Positions 7,960-18,687 of a DNA stretch of 64,000 nucleotides are shown here, piece by piece (the first letter of the stretch is position 1; each line of letters begins with the position of its first letter). Position numbers and translations under genes: made by a program. Location of the stretch: NCBI RefSeq assembly GCF_009193135.1, contig NZ_VUKC01000003.1, positions 304,239 to 368,238 of the forward strand, written 5' to 3'. Origin of the DNA: Georgenia satyanarayanai (GTDB lineage Bacteria > Actinomycetota > Actinomycetes > Actinomycetales > Actinomycetaceae). The notes below the pieces were generated by a model. That model saw only the letters and a program-made list of their open reading frames with translations, had not been told where the DNA came from and searched no databases.

Positions 7960-8161
7960 GGAACATCCCGTGGCCGGGTGGATCGGGGAACGCGCGTCCT
8001 GCGCTGCTGTCCGAATTGTCCTCCGTCCCGCTAGCCCGTGTCGAGAGTCTCCGACTGGGTCATCCTCGGGGATCGTCAGCGGTGACGGCGGGGGCACGGA
8101 CGGGTCTCGACAGACCGGCCGACGGGTGCCACGCTTCTCACGAGGGCACGGGAGGTCGACG

Positions 8162-9067
8162 ATGACACACCAACGTGAGAGTGCGGTCGTCGTCGGTGTC
8201 GACGGCTCGGACAAGGACGGTCGGACCGTCGACTGGGCCGCCGACGAGGCGGCAAGCACCGGTGCCACGCTCCACATCCTCCACTGCTACCCCGTCCTGC
8301 CCGTGGGGCTGGTCGTCGATCCCACCGTCGACGCGGAGAACCGCGCCGCCGAGGTCGCCGAGCGGTGCGCCGGACGAGCACGCTCCCGCCATCCGGAGCT
8401 CGCGGTGTCGACCGAGGCGATCCTCGAGGACCCTGCGGTCAGTCTCGTCCAGGCATCCCGCCAGGCCCGCGTCGTCGTCGTCGGCGCCCGTGGCGTGGGG
8501 CGCATCGCCGGCCGGATGCTCGGCTCGGTGTCGCAGAAGGTGGCCGCACACGCCGCAGGCCCGGTGGTCGTCGTCCGCGACGTCGTCCGCGTGCCACGGG
8601 GGCCGGTGGTCGTGGGCGTCGACCCGCTCGACAGTGCGCCCCAGCTGCTGGACTTCGCCTACACGGAAGCCGCCCGGCGCGGGGTCAGGTTGCGCCTGGT
8701 GCACGCACTCGGTCAGTACGCCAACGACCCGTGGGGGCGCGAGGTGCGGGCAGCGCTCGCCGAGCACCAGGCACGAGCGCTTGCCCAGCTCGTGGACGAC
8801 TGTGCCGGGCGCTATCCCGAGGTTCGGGTCGAGGTGTTCGAGCGCATCGGTCACCCCGTGGACGTCCTCACGGCGGAGAGCGCGACCGCCGGCCTCCTCG
8901 TCGTCGGCAGCCGCGGTCGCACCGGTCTCACCGGCCTGCGCCTGGGCTCGGTGGCGCGCGGTGTCCTCCATGAGGCACCGGTCGTCGCCGTCGTCCGGGT
9001 CGCACCCGCGCCCGAGACGGACCATGGTCCACGACCGAGGGCACGGTCATCCGGACCGAAGAACTGA
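8162..9067 (+). CDS. Tandem-domain universal stress protein
   Basis: A 301-residue cytoplasmic protein with two USP domains (about residues 7-145 and 150-285). Each starts with the V-V-G-V-D strand (VVVGVDGSDKDG and PVVVGVDPLD). The first carries the ATP-binding signature GARGVGRIAGRMLGS (G-2X-G-9X-G-S) and the second GSRGRTGLTGLRLGS. Tandem USPs of this kind bind ATP and are induced in dormancy or hypoxia in mycobacteria. The ATG at 8162 follows GGGAGG. It is closely similar to the tandem USP at 37595-38458, including the block VDWAADEAA, so they look like duplicates. The last 15 residues run into the remnant of an ABC ATPase gene. Confidence 0.92.
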   Translation: MTHQRESAVVVGVDGSDKDGRTVDWAADEAASTGATLHILHCYPVLPVGLVVDPTVDAENRAAEVAERCAGRARSRHPELAVSTEAILEDPAVSLVQASRQARVVVVGARGVGRIAGRMLGSVSQKVAAHAAGPVVVVRDVVRVPRGPVVVGVDPLDSAPQLLDFAYTEAARRGVRLRLVHALGQYANDPWGREVRAALAEHQARALAQLVDDCAGRYPEVRVEVFERIGHPVDVLTAESATAGLLVVGSRGRTGLTGLRLGSVARGVLHEAPVVAVVRVAPAPETDHGPRPRARSSGPKN

Positions 9068-9126
9068 CCAAGAGCCACGGTCGGGCGCGCGCGCTGGAAG
9101 GTCTCGCCCTGAAGGGGGTCCGTGCG
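9024..9126 (+). pseudogene. Remnant of an ABC transporter ATPase N-terminus
   Basis: Read in the frame of base 9022, the sequence gives S-T-T-E-G-T-V-I-R-T-E-E-L-T-K-S-H-G-R-A-R-A-L-E-G-L. This is a typical start of a drug- or polyketide-export ABC ATPase, just before its Walker A. The frame then breaks off near 9126 with no Walker A. An ATG at 9024 stands one base out of frame with this segment, as if a single-base insertion had killed the start. It overlaps the end of the universal stress protein gene. I see no other part of the transporter nearby. Confidence 0.5.
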
Positions 9127-9147
9127 TGCAGGTCGCATCGCTCGGCG

Positions 9148-9312
9148 TCAGCCTGCGTGCGCGTACGCCAGCGTCAGCCAGCCGACGACCTCGGCGTCGA
9201 GCTCGCTCGGATCCTGCAGCTCCGGGTGGTGTATCCACACCTTCGCTGACGGGTGCACGACCTCCGTGAAACGATCCGAGGTCAGCTCGAGGGGCACGGC
9301 GATGGAGAGCAC
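9148..9312 (-). CDS. Small hypothetical protein (54 residues)
   Basis: A short minus-strand frame starts at a GTG with GAGG placed 7 bases upstream. It encodes 54 residues, including LELTSDRFTEVVHPSAKVWI, HHPELQDPSELDAEVV and GWLTLAYAHAG. The composition is far more ordinary (aromatic and acidic residues, few arginines) than the shadow frames around it, which is why I keep it. I do not recognise the family, and it might be the C-terminal remnant of a longer gene. It points away from the single-domain universal stress protein gene. Confidence 0.4.
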   Translation of the reverse strand: MLSIAVPLELTSDRFTEVVHPSAKVWIHHPELQDPSELDAEVVGWLTLAYAHAG

Positions 9313-9646
9313 CGCTGGGACCTCACTCCTGACGTACTGTCCCGGACGTCAGACATAGGCGAAGCCGCGACGACGGCGGGGGCGGCAGGCGGGAAGCGAG
9401 TCGGCAGTCCGTCGCGCGAGTCCCGCCCGGTCCGTTCCGGACGGTCGCGTAGCTACCCGGGCCCGCGTCGGCGCGAGCGTCACCCGCCGCAGCGCGCGCG
9501 CGAGCGCCGCTCCACTCGCCATCATCACCGATGTCGGACATCCCGGCGCCTCCGCCCGGGTCACCTCGCCGTTTCCCACGGTGGGCGCGGGGGGCCTCGG
9601 GAGAGGCGTGGGACAGCGGGCACCACGATGTCCCGGGGGTGGTGCG
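9313..9646. other. Gap with no recognised gene
   Basis: About 334 bases between the 54-residue reading frame and the end of the V-ATPase operon. All frames are arginine- and proline-rich shadows. Several short inverted repeats can be drawn, as expected at this GC content, but none looks like a strong terminator. Confidence 0.5.
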
Positions 9647-10114
9647 TCACTCCGTGCGCGGCTGGTTCTCGGACCGCGGGACGACGAGGACCGGGACGTC
9701 GGCGAACTCCAGCACCTCACGGGTGACCGACCCGACGGCGGTCCGCCCCGGACCCCGGGCGCCGGACCTCCCGATGACGACGAGGTCGGCCTGCCAGCGG
9801 CGCGCCTCCGCGAGGACGAGGGCGGCCGGGTGGCCCCACCCGCTCGCCCCCTCGGAGGCCACCCCGCGCTGCTCGGCCACGGTCCCGACGTGCCGGAGCA
9901 GGGACGCCGCGGCGTCGCTGCTGCGGGTGGCGAGCCCGGTCCCGCGTCCCATCGAGGTGAGGGCACCGGCCGCCTCACCGTCACCACCGACGTGGAGGAA
10001 GCGGACCACGGCAGCCGTGTGCGCCGCGAGCGCGACGGCGACGCGCACCGCGGCCAGCGCACCGGGCGAGTCGTCCACCGCGACCAGGACCCTGCCGAAG
10101 ACCCGCTGGTCCAC
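9647..10114 (-). CDS. Single-domain universal stress protein at the end of the V-ATPase operon
   Basis: A 155-residue protein with one USP domain. It starts V-D-Q-R-V-F-G-R-V-L-V-A-V-D-D-S and has ADLVVIGRSGARGPGRTAVGS near residue 125, which keeps the glycine-rich ATP loop (G-2X-G, then a G-S). The GTG at 10114 is chosen because GGGAGGGG lies just upstream and homology begins there. It starts 4 bases after the stop of the ATPase D-subunit gene, so it belongs to the same transcript. A USP as the last gene of a V-ATPase operon is unusual. It may sense ATP or couple pump expression to energy state, which is inference only. Confidence 0.85.
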   Translation of the reverse strand: MDQRVFGRVLVAVDDSPGALAAVRVAVALAAHTAAVVRFLHVGGDGEAAGALTSMGRGTGLATRSSDAAASLLRHVGTVAEQRGVASEGASGWGHPAALVLAEARRWQADLVVIGRSGARGPGRTAVGSVTREVLEFADVPVLVVPRSENQPRTE

Positions 10115-10118
10115 CGGA

Positions 10119-10745
10119 CTACCCCTCCCCCGCACGCCCCGTGCCGGCCGCCCACCGGAGCCGGAGGCCCTCGGTCCGCTCCTCCTCCTCGAGCCGCAGC
10201 TCGGCCTCCGCCAGTGCCGCCCGGAGCCGCGGTACCCAGCGGTCCTCGATCGCCCGCAGCCGCCGCCGGGTCGCGGCCTCCTGCTCCTCCAGCACCCGCA
10301 CCGCAGCCTGCGCCGCCGCGTGCGCCGCGGCCGCGTCCAGTGCCCGGGCGCAGGCCTCCCTCGCCAGGACGAGCGCCGCACTCCCGGGGGCCGGCTCGTC
10401 CCCGGCCGGCTCGGGGAACACGCAGCGCGCGGTCACCGGGTACCGCACCCCCATGGTCTCCCCCCACGAGATCTCGACGGTTGCGGGCGCCGGTGCGACG
10501 GCCAGGTGCAGGGGTGCCTGCCCGACCAGCACCGCGGCACGCAGCGACCACCGGTGGGCCTCGGTCGTCGCCGCCACCAGCGCACGACCGGTGCGCTCGA
10601 CCAGCAGGCTGTGGCTCTCGCGTTCGGTCCGCAGGATCCGCAGCTTGCGGTCGAGCAGCTCGCTCCCGTGCTGGGCGGTGGTGAGCCGGTGCTGCAACCA
10701 CAGCCGCCCGGCGCGGCCGGGAGGGGCCTGGGAGACGCCGGCCAT
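10119..10745 (-). CDS. ntpD: V/A-type ATPase subunit D (central stalk)
   Basis: A 208-residue, mostly helical protein that forms the rotor stalk inside the A3B3 head. The N-terminal helix reads GRAGRLWLQHRLTTAQHG then S-E-L-L-D-R-K-L-R-I-L, which matches the conserved start of D subunits. The C-terminal helix contains ATRRRLRAIEDRWVPRLRAA, which corresponds to the conserved R-R-V-N-A-L-E region. The ATG at 10745 overlaps the stop of subunit B in the form TGATG, so translation is probably coupled. The length is usual. Torque passes from the head through D and F to the membrane ring. Confidence 0.85.
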   Translation of the reverse strand: MAGVSQAPPGRAGRLWLQHRLTTAQHGSELLDRKLRILRTERESHSLLVERTGRALVAATTEAHRWSLRAAVLVGQAPLHLAVAPAPATVEISWGETMGVRYPVTARCVFPEPAGDEPAPGSAALVLAREACARALDAAAAHAAAQAAVRVLEEQEAATRRRLRAIEDRWVPRLRAALAEAELRLEEEERTEGLRLRWAAGTGRAGEG

Positions 10746-12112
10746 CACAGCCCCCGCTCGTCGAGGAGCGCGGCGGGCAGCATCGTCAGCTCGCGTCGCG
10801 GCAGGACCGCGAGCGCCTGCCAGGCGAGCTCGAGCGTCCGGTCCAGGGTGCGGGCCTCGTCCGGTCGCTGGTCGAGCAGGTGCGCGCGCACCTCGCGCTC
10901 GAAGCCGAGGTAGAGGCGATCGGTCGGGGCGAGCGCGTCGCTGCCCACGAGGTCGGCCAGCTCCCGGGTCTGGCGGGCGCGGGCGAGCGCGGCGAGCACC
11001 TGTGCCGCGACGTCGAGGTGGTCGGCCCGGGTACGCCCCGGCCCGGCGCCCTTGCGCATGAGCCTGGACAGGGAGCTCAGCGGCTCCACCGGCGGGTACA
11101 CGCCCTGGGCCTGAACCTGCGGTGAGAGCACGACCTGCCCCTCGGTGATGTAGCCGGTGAGGTCCGGGACAGGGTGGGTGATGTCCCCGGCGGGCATGGT
11201 GAGGACCGGGAGGACGGTCACCGACCCCGGGCGGCCCCGAACCCGACCGCAGCGCTCGTAGAGCGAGGCCAGGTCGCTGTAGAGGTAGCCGGGGTAGGCC
11301 CGCCGGCCGGGGATCTCCCCGCGTGCGGCGGAGACCTCACGCAGCGCCTCGGCGTACGCCGTCATGTCGGCCATGACGACGAGCACGTGCCGGCCGGTGT
11401 CGAAGGCCAGGTGCTCGGCGACCGTGAGCGCCACCCGCGGGGTGAGGATCCGCTCCACCACGGGGTCGTCGGCCGTGTTGAGGAAGAGCACCAGCTCACC
11501 GGCGGCCGATCGCTCCTCGAGACCGTCGCGCACCGCCGCCGCGTCGAGGTGCGTGAGTCCCATCCCGGCGAAGACGACTGCGAACGGGTCCCCGCCGGCG
11601 GTGGCCTGCGCGGCGACCTGGGTGGCGAGCGCGAGGTGCGGGAGCCCGGCGACCGAGAAGACCGGGAGCTTCTGCCCTCGGACGAGCGTCGTGAGGGCGT
11701 CGATCGCGGACACGCCGGTGAGCACCGGCTCCGACGGCGGCTCGCGGTGGACGGGGTTGAGCGGGTACCCCGAGACGGGCGCCCGGCGGCGCCCGAGGAC
11801 GGGCGGGCCGCCGTCGAGCGGCTCGGCCCGCCCGTTGCACACCCGGCCCAGCCACCCGTCCCCCACCGGGACGTGCATCACCTCGCCGGTGAAGCGCACC
11901 CGCGTGCCGCCGGGGCGCAGTCCCTCCGTCCCCTCGAGGACCTGGACGACGGCGAGGTCGCCGTCGACCTCGAGCACGGCGCCGTGCCGTGGGGAGCCGT
12001 CGCCGGTGTCCACGAGCGCTGCCTCGTCCCAGCCGACGCCGCTCACCCGCCGCACGACGAGCAGAGGGCCGCGCAGCTCGGTGATGTCGGTGTAGTCCAC
12101 GACCACGGTCAT
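10745..12112 (-). CDS. ntpB: V/A-type ATPase subunit B (non-catalytic head subunit)
   Basis: A 455-residue soluble subunit that alternates with A in the hexameric head. Marks of the family are VSAIDALTTLVRGQKLPVFS with a degenerate nucleotide loop (VAGLPHLALATQ, no Walker A lysine), FLNTADDP, VMADMTAYAEALREVS and TMPAGDITHPVPDLTGYITEGQ. The ATG at 12112 overlaps the stop of subunit A as ATGA. Length and motif order are those of bacterial and archaeal B subunits. Nothing looks disrupted, so the enzyme is probably active. Confidence 0.95.
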   Translation of the reverse strand: MTVVVDYTDITELRGPLLVVRRVSGVGWDEAALVDTGDGSPRHGAVLEVDGDLAVVQVLEGTEGLRPGGTRVRFTGEVMHVPVGDGWLGRVCNGRAEPLDGGPPVLGRRRAPVSGYPLNPVHREPPSEPVLTGVSAIDALTTLVRGQKLPVFSVAGLPHLALATQVAAQATAGGDPFAVVFAGMGLTHLDAAAVRDGLEERSAAGELVLFLNTADDPVVERILTPRVALTVAEHLAFDTGRHVLVVMADMTAYAEALREVSAARGEIPGRRAYPGYLYSDLASLYERCGRVRGRPGSVTVLPVLTMPAGDITHPVPDLTGYITEGQVVLSPQVQAQGVYPPVEPLSSLSRLMRKGAGPGRTRADHLDVAAQVLAALARARQTRELADLVGSDALAPTDRLYLGFEREVRAHLLDQRPDEARTLDRTLELAWQALAVLPRRELTMLPAALLDERGL

Positions 12113-13809
12113 GGCGGTGCCCCGAGGGCGGCGAGGACTGTCTCCATGCACTGCAGCACCCCGGCGGTGTCGTCGGGCGCGGTCTCCCGCGCCACGCGAA
12201 GCAGCGGTCCGAAGTCGTTCTCCTCGACCGCCGCGGCCGGCGTGCCCGCGGACACCAGTGCCGTGCAGCGGTCGACGACGGCCAGGACGGCCTCCACGAG
12301 GGCCGCCCCCTTGGCGGGCGAGCAGTGGGAGTCGTTGACGCTCAGTGCGCTCTGCTGGAGCACCCCCTCCCGCAGCAGCCGGCCACCGAGGATGACCATC
12401 CGTTCGGCCGGGGGGAGCGCACCGGCGCCGACGAGCTCGGCGAGGGCGCTGAGCCGGTCGGCGTCGGCGAGGAGGGCGATGACCCGTTCGCGCCGACGCG
12501 CCCATGCGGGGTCGCCCTGCTGCGCGTGCCAGGAGGCGAGTGCACTGGCGTCGCGGGAGAAGGAGCCCGCCCAGGCGACCGCCGGGTAGTGCCGGGCGTA
12601 GGCCAGGTCCCGGTCCAGCATCCACACCGAGCGCACGAACCGTTGGCTGTGGGCGGTCACCGGTTCCGTCATGTCCCCACCCGCCGGGGACACCGCCCCG
12701 ATGATCGTCACCGACCCGTGGTGGCCGCCGAGGGTGAGGACGTGGCCGGCCCGCTCGTAGAACGCGGCCAGCGCCGAGGCGAGCCCTGCCGGGTACCCCT
12801 CCTCGGCCGGCAGGTCGCCGCTGCGCGAGGCGAACTCGCGCAGCGCCTCGGCCCACCGCGAGGTGGAGTCGGCGATGACGACGACGTGGTGGCCCATGTC
12901 CCGGAAGTACTCCGCAACCGTGACGCCCGTGTAGATGCTCGCCTCGCGCGCCATCATCGGCATGTTCGAGGTGTTCGCGATGATGACGGTGCGCTCCAGC
13001 AGCCGGTCCCCGGTGCGCGGGTCGGCAAGCTCGGACAGCTCGGCGACGACGTCGGCCATCTCGTTGCCGCGCTCCCCGCAGCCGACGTAGACGATGACGT
13101 CCGCGTCGCACCACTTGGCGACCTGCTGCAGGAGGACGGTCTTGCCGGTCCCGAAGCCGCCGGGGACGGCCGCGCTCGAGCCGCGCGCCACCGGGTAGAG
13201 CAGGTCGAGCACCCGTTGGCCGGTGTGCAAGGCCTCGGCGACCTCGATCCGCTCCTGGTGCGGCCGCGGACGGCGGACAGGCCACCGGCTGGTCACCCTG
13301 ACCTCCTCACCCTGCACCCGGGCGACGACGGAATCCGCGTCCACCGGCCCCGGCGGCGCGACGTCGTCGACCACCCCGGCGGCGGGCGCGGCCACGCGCA
13401 GGGTGAGCGGGCCGTCCTGCACCGTGCCGAGCACCTCACCGGCCACGACGGCGGCACCGACGGACACCGCCGGCAGGAAGGGCCAGCGCCGCTCGTCCTG
13501 CCCCCACGCCGCACGCCCGGGTACCAGCCACGGTCCGGCCGTCACCAACGGGCGCAGCAGGCCGTCGAACACCCCGCCGAGCAGGCCCGGGCCGAGCGGG
13601 GCCGAGAGCGGCGCCCCCTGCGGGTGCACCGGAGCGCCGGGGGCCAGGCCGCCGGTGTCCTCGTAGGCCTGGACGGTGACCCGGCGCTCGGTGATCGCCA
13701 CCACCTCACCGACGAGCCCACGCTCGCCGAGGAGCACGAGGTCGGACATCGCCACCCCGGGCTCGGGCTCGATCTCGACGAGCGAGCCGGAGACGCGCAC
13801 GACGCTCAT
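12109..13809 (-). CDS. ntpA: V/A-type ATPase catalytic subunit A
   Basis: A 566-residue catalytic subunit that binds and hydrolyses (or makes) ATP. Walker A is GGFGTGKT near residue 210, with Gly where most homologues have Pro. It is followed by [20 protein letters not shown]. Further marks are [30 protein letters not shown] (Walker B) and [12 protein letters not shown]. The insert typical of V/A-type A subunits (residues 110-190) is present, which separates it from F-type beta. The ATG at 13809 overlaps the stop of the E-subunit gene as ATGA. The length is slightly short for the family but complete. Confidence 0.95.
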   Translation of the reverse strand: MSVVRVSGSLVEIEPEPGVAMSDLVLLGERGLVGEVVAITERRVTVQAYEDTGGLAPGAPVHPQGAPLSAPLGPGLLGGVFDGLLRPLVTAGPWLVPGRAAWGQDERRWPFLPAVSVGAAVVAGEVLGTVQDGPLTLRVAAPAAGVVDDVAPPGPVDADSVVARVQGEEVRVTSRWPVRRPRPHQERIEVAEALHTGQRVLDLLYPVARGSSAAVPGGFGTGKTVLLQQVAKWCDADVIVYVGCGERGNEMADVVAELSELADPRTGDRLLERTVIIANTSNMPMMAREASIYTGVTVAEYFRDMGHHVVVIADSTSRWAEALREFASRSGDLPAEEGYPAGLASALAAFYERAGHVLTLGGHHGSVTIIGAVSPAGGDMTEPVTAHSQRFVRSVWMLDRDLAYARHYPAVAWAGSFSRDASALASWHAQQGDPAWARRRERVIALLADADRLSALAELVGAGALPPAERMVILGGRLLREGVLQQSALSVNDSHCSPAKGAALVEAVLAVVDRCTALVSAGTPAAAVEENDFGPLLRVARETAPDDTAGVLQCMETVLAALGAPP

Positions 13810-14333
13810 GGCGTCCACAGCCCGTCGGCGTCGGCCGCCGCAGCTGCCCGGTCGGCGAGATCGGTGAGGGAGGCGGCCGCGCTCCGTCCGGGGGCGTGCC
13901 CCACCACCCCGCCGGTCGGGATGTCGGCCACCACGGCGTCGGGGCCGAGGACACCGCCCACCCGCGCCACCGCCCGCTCCCGCCAGGCCGGGTAGGCCGG
14001 GTCCGCGCGCAGCTCCGGCAGCGCCGCCCGCACCCGCGCCAGCAGGTTCTCGTAAGCCTCACGCTGGGCGGCCAGCACCACCGCCCGAGCCTCTCGACGC
14101 GCCCGCGCCCGTTCCGCGGCCGCGAGCGCGGCGCCGTCGGCCCTGCCCTCGGTGCGGGCCGCGTCCCGCACCGCCCCGGCCTCGGTGCGGGCGCGGGCGA
14201 GGAGGTCGCCGGCCTCCGCGTCTGCCGCGGCGAGCTCGGCCCGTGCGTCGGCGTCCGCCCGGGTGAGCAGCGCGGCTCGGACGGGGGCGAGCAGGTCGGG
14301 TGCGGGGTCCCCGGCGGCGGGGTGTGTCGTCAT
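13806..14333 (-). CDS. V/A-type ATPase subunit E-like (peripheral stalk)
   Basis: A 175-residue protein with a long alanine/arginine/glutamate-rich helix in the N-terminal 100 residues. A small globular C-terminal part follows (LGPDAVVADIPTGGVVGHAP). This is the layout of subunit E, which links the head to subunit I through the peripheral stalk. Sequence alone gives only weak identity, and position between F and A supports the call. The ATG at 14333 overlaps the stop of the F gene as ATGA. Confidence 0.7.
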   Translation of the reverse strand: MTTHPAAGDPAPDLLAPVRAALLTRADADARAELAAADAEAGDLLARARTEAGAVRDAARTEGRADGAALAAAERARARREARAVVLAAQREAYENLLARVRAALPELRADPAYPAWRERAVARVGGVLGPDAVVADIPTGGVVGHAPGRSAAASLTDLADRAAAAADADGLWTP

Positions 14334-14559
14334 GGCGGGCCCTCGGGCAGGACCGTGGTCAGCGGGCGCGGCCGGCCGGTGCGCGCAGGCCCGAGCGCGC
14401 GGGCGGCCCCCGCGGTGAGGACGACGACGTCGACGTCCCCGGGGAGGCCGGCCCAGGCGGCGAGCACGGCGCGGTCGTCGTCCGCGGGCAGGACGAGGGC
14501 ACCGACGAGCCCGAAGGCGCCGACGGACGTCTCCTCGCCGAGGACGGCGATGCGGCCCA

Positions 14560-14560
<1 letters not shown>
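14330..14560 (-). CDS. V/A-type ATPase subunit F-like (rotor tip)
   Basis: A 76-residue protein that begins GRIAVLGEETSVGAFGLVGA. This fits the small Rossmann-like subunit F, whose N-terminal strand reads I-A-V-I-G-x-x-x-x-x-x-G-F. A second strand, DVDVVVLTAG, is also typical. It is short, since F subunits are usually around 100 residues and the C-terminal helix that contacts the head seems reduced. The ATG at 14560 overlaps the stop of the c-ring gene by one base (TGATG). F binds D and regulates rotation. Confidence 0.7.
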
Positions 14561-16278
<1,718 letters not shown>

Positions 16279-16292
<14 letters not shown>

Positions 16293-17229
16293 CGAACGCC
16301 TCCAGCGCCGCTCCGGAGCCGCCCCGTGCAGCGCTCTCCAGGGCCGCCCGCACCCGCCAGAGGTCCGTCCCGAGGACAGCGAGCGCGCCGACCACCGCGC
16401 CCTGCCCGGGACGCGACTCCCGCAGGAGAGCGAAGCCGTCGTTCTCCACGCGGTGCCACCAGGCCGCCTCGGCACGCCAGAGGTCGGTGACGCCGGGGAC
16501 GTCCTCCAGCACCCAGCGGGCGTCCCGGGGCAGGTGCGCGTGCAGCTCACGCGGGGGCTCGCCACGGGCAAGGAGGTCCACCGGCCCCGCACCCAGCACC
16601 TGCCGGGCACGGGAGAGGGTGGCCGCAGGCAGGTGACGTCTCAGGAGGAGCACCTCGCGGGACAGCAGGAGCACCGTCCCCCCGCGCGCCCAGTCGACCG
16701 CCTCGGGGACCCCCGCGATGACGGCGTCGGCCCACGCGAGCCGCAGCGCCAGAGCGAGCTCACGCCGCGAGGCCGCGCCACGGACCCGCCACGGGGAGGC
16801 GGCCAGGGCGGCGGCGGCAGCCGGCAGGTCGGTCGTGGGTGCCACTCTCGTCCAGGCGGTGCTGAGCGCGCCGAGGTGGTACGGCTCGAACGGTGTGCCA
16901 CGCGTCCCGCGGGCAAGACCGGCGAGGTGGGAGTCGACGTTCGCCAGCTCGAAGGCCGCGGTGAGCAGGCGGACCGCCTCCACCCCCGAACGCGGGAGCC
17001 ATCCCGCGAGTACTCGCGCGTTCCACAGGATCGCCTCGCCGGCGGCGTGCTGAGCTGCGGCCAGCGTCTGGTTCGGCCGGACGGCGTGGCCGTACGGCGA
17101 GCGCGCCAGCACCTGCAGCGCGGGCGCGAGGCCCGGGCAGGTGGCGAGGTCGCGCGCGCCTGCGGCGCCCACACGCCTGCGGGCCAGGGCCCGCGCCCGC
17201 ACGGATCCGGCCACCCACCCGGTGCTCAT
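16279..17229 (-). CDS. V/A-type ATPase subunit C-like (d/AC39 family rotor collar)
   Basis: A 316-residue helical protein in the position of subunit C, the funnel that joins the central stalk to the membrane ring. It starts V-A-G-S-V-R-A-R-A-L-A-R-R-R (family members start with Y-x-x-x-R-x-R-x-x-x). It has repeated helix pairs with buried Trp and Leu, such as AILWNARVLAGWLPRSG and LENVDSH-like ELANVDSHLAGLARG. Identity to well-known members is low, so the call leans on the operon. The ATG at 17229 overlaps the upstream stop as ATGA. Confidence 0.72.
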
Positions 17230-17666
17230 GACTGTTGCTCCTCGGCGAGCGCCGCGCGCGCGATGCCGAGCGCCCGCTCCACGAAGCCGGGCAGCCGCTC
17301 CGCTGCGCGTGACCGGACGGCGGCCGCCTCCTGCTCGGCCGCCTGCCGCAGCGCAGCGGACTGCCGCGCCGTCTGCCGGGTCACCGCCAGCGCGGCGGCC
17401 GCACGCTCCGCCGGGGCGTCGCGGTGCGCCTGAGCGACGAGCGCCGCCGCCTCCGCCGCCGCCTGCTCGCGACGGGCCCGGGCCGCGGCGTGCGCGTCAC
17501 GCCTGATCCCGGCAGCCTCGACCTGGGTCCCCGCGAGGCGCTCCAGCACGGGCTGCAGCTCGGCGGCCAGCTCGGCGGCGCGGTCGACCGGGACCCCGGT
17601 GACCGATGCTGCACCCGGCGCACCGGCGGGACGGAAGCGCCGCAGGATGTCTCGGGTCCGCGGCAT
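17226..17666 (-). CDS. Coiled-coil protein, probable V-ATPase peripheral stalk subunit G/H
   Basis: A 146-residue protein, almost wholly one alanine-, glutamate- and arginine-rich helix from residue 30 to 140 (for example ARARREQAAAEAAALVAQAH). It has no membrane segment. As the first gene of the operon, next to C and I, it fits the small partner of subunit E in the peripheral stalk. Low-complexity helices align poorly, so homology cannot be proven by eye. The ATG at 17666 follows an excellent AGGAGGAGGG. The promoter with its box lies directly upstream. Confidence 0.6.
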   Translation of the reverse strand: MPRTRDILRRFRPAGAPGAASVTGVPVDRAAELAAELQPVLERLAGTQVEAAGIRRDAHAAARARREQAAAEAAALVAQAHRDAPAERAAAALAVTRQTARQSAALRQAAEQEAAAVRSRAAERLPGFVERALGIARAALAEEQQS

Positions 17667-17699
17667 GCGCCCTCCTCCTCGTGAGCACTGTGCGCATCC

Positions 17700-17742
17700 A
17701 GCCTAGGACGTGCTCGACGCCGACGAACAGGCCGAAGGTCCG
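17700..17742 (-). promoter_or_regulatory. Predicted V-ATPase operon promoter with DosR-like box
   Basis: On the minus strand a weak DosR-like box (CGGACCTTCGGCCT, 17729-17742, outermost base of each arm off consensus) stands 23 bases before a -10 hexamer TAGGCT (17700-17705). The -10 is about 34 bases from the first ATG of the operon. The spacing equals that at seven other sites in the window. Confidence 0.5.
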
Positions 17743-17778
17743 GTACCTGTCGCTATGCGCCCCACCGCGGGCCTGTCG

Positions 17779-18531
17779 TCAGCGCGCCAGGTACCCGCCG
17801 TCGATGTAGAGCTCCAGGCCGGTGACGAAGGCGGCGTCGTCGCTGGCGAGGTAGGCGACACCCGCGGCGACCTCGGCGGGGCGGCCGAGCCGCCCCATCG
17901 GGGTCAGGTCGATCATCGCCTGCTCGAACGCGGTGCCCTTGGCGGACTCGAGGATCGGGGTCTCGATGAACCCGGGATGGATCGAGTTCACCCGAACCCC
18001 CTTGTCCGCCCAGTGCAGCGCGACGTTCTTGGTCAAGGTGCGCACCGCTCCCTTCGCCGCGTGGTACGCCGGGGACGTCCCGAACCCGCCGGACGTGCCG
18101 AAGATCGAGCTGATGTTGACCACCGCACCGTTCCCGGAGGCGGCGAGCAGAGCCGCGGCGTGCTTCATCCCGAGGAACACGCCGGTCTGGTCGACGGCCA
18201 CGGTGCGCTCCCACTCGGCGAGCGTCGTCTCCTCGATGGTCTTGAGGTCGCCCATCCCGGCGTTGTTCACCAGGATGTCCAGCCCGCCGAACTCGGTCTC
18301 CGCCCGGGTGACCGCCGACCCCCAGTCCTCCTCGGAGGTGACGTCGTGGTGGACGAAGACCGCCCGAGCGCCCGCGGTGGTGAGCCCCCGGACGGTCTCC
18401 TGCCCCATCTCGTCCTGGATGTCGGTGACGACGACGGCCGCGCCCTCCTGTGCCAGGCGCTCGGCGGTGGCGCGGCCGATGCCGCTGGCGGCGCCGGTGA
18501 CGAGCGCGACCCGTCCTTCCAACCTGTTCAT
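17779..18531 (-). CDS. Short-chain dehydrogenase/reductase
   Basis: A 250-residue classical SDR. The NAD(P)-binding motif is TGAASGIG (residues 12-19), with Asp37 after the second strand favouring NAD. NNAG is at 89-92. The catalytic set is Ser141 or Ser142, Tyr156 and Lys160 (YHAAK), and the C-terminus has the usual YIDGGYLAR. Sequence pattern is closest to 3-alpha/20-beta-hydroxysteroid dehydrogenase-like and glucose dehydrogenase-like enzymes, but the substrate cannot be named. It lies between the V-ATPase operon (same strand, downstream) and the pyrophosphatase gene (divergent). Confidence 0.9.
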   Translation of the reverse strand: MNRLEGRVALVTGAASGIGRATAERLAQEGAAVVVTDIQDEMGQETVRGLTTAGARAVFVHHDVTSEEDWGSAVTRAETEFGGLDILVNNAGMGDLKTIEETTLAEWERTVAVDQTGVFLGMKHAAALLAASGNGAVVNISSIFGTSGGFGTSPAYHAAKGAVRTLTKNVALHWADKGVRVNSIHPGFIETPILESAKGTAFEQAMIDLTPMGRLGRPAEVAAGVAYLASDDAAFVTGLELYIDGGYLAR

Positions 18532-18644
18532 CGTGCCCCCTCCTGGTCCTCGCTGCCGGTGCGCACATGGTCCCGCTGCTCGTGCTCGTCGACAAGGCCC
18601 TGGTGGGGGCGTGCGGAGCAGGAGTAACCTCGGCCGCAGCGACC

Positions 18645-18687
18645 GGGCCGAAGGTCACGGGTGCCTGTCGGTGCTCGGTCGTAGTCT
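18645..18687 (+). promoter_or_regulatory. Predicted pyrophosphatase promoter with DosR-like box
   Basis: GGGCCGAAGGTCAC (18645-18658, 7 of 8 conserved positions) stands 23 bases before TAGTCT (18682-18687), a good -10 for a high-GC actinomycete. The inferred transcript start near 18694 leaves a leader of 60 or 107 bases, depending on the start codon used. Confidence 0.6.

Noticed and set aside
8101..8120. GGTCT-CGAC-AGACC upstream of the tandem USP at 8162 as a DosR-like box
   Set aside because: It is a palindrome, but the arms and spacing to a -10 do not fit the other sites.
10141..13995. Several long plus-strand frames across the V-ATPase operon
   Set aside because: All are antisense shadows of the B and A subunit genes, with no ribosome-binding site or motif.
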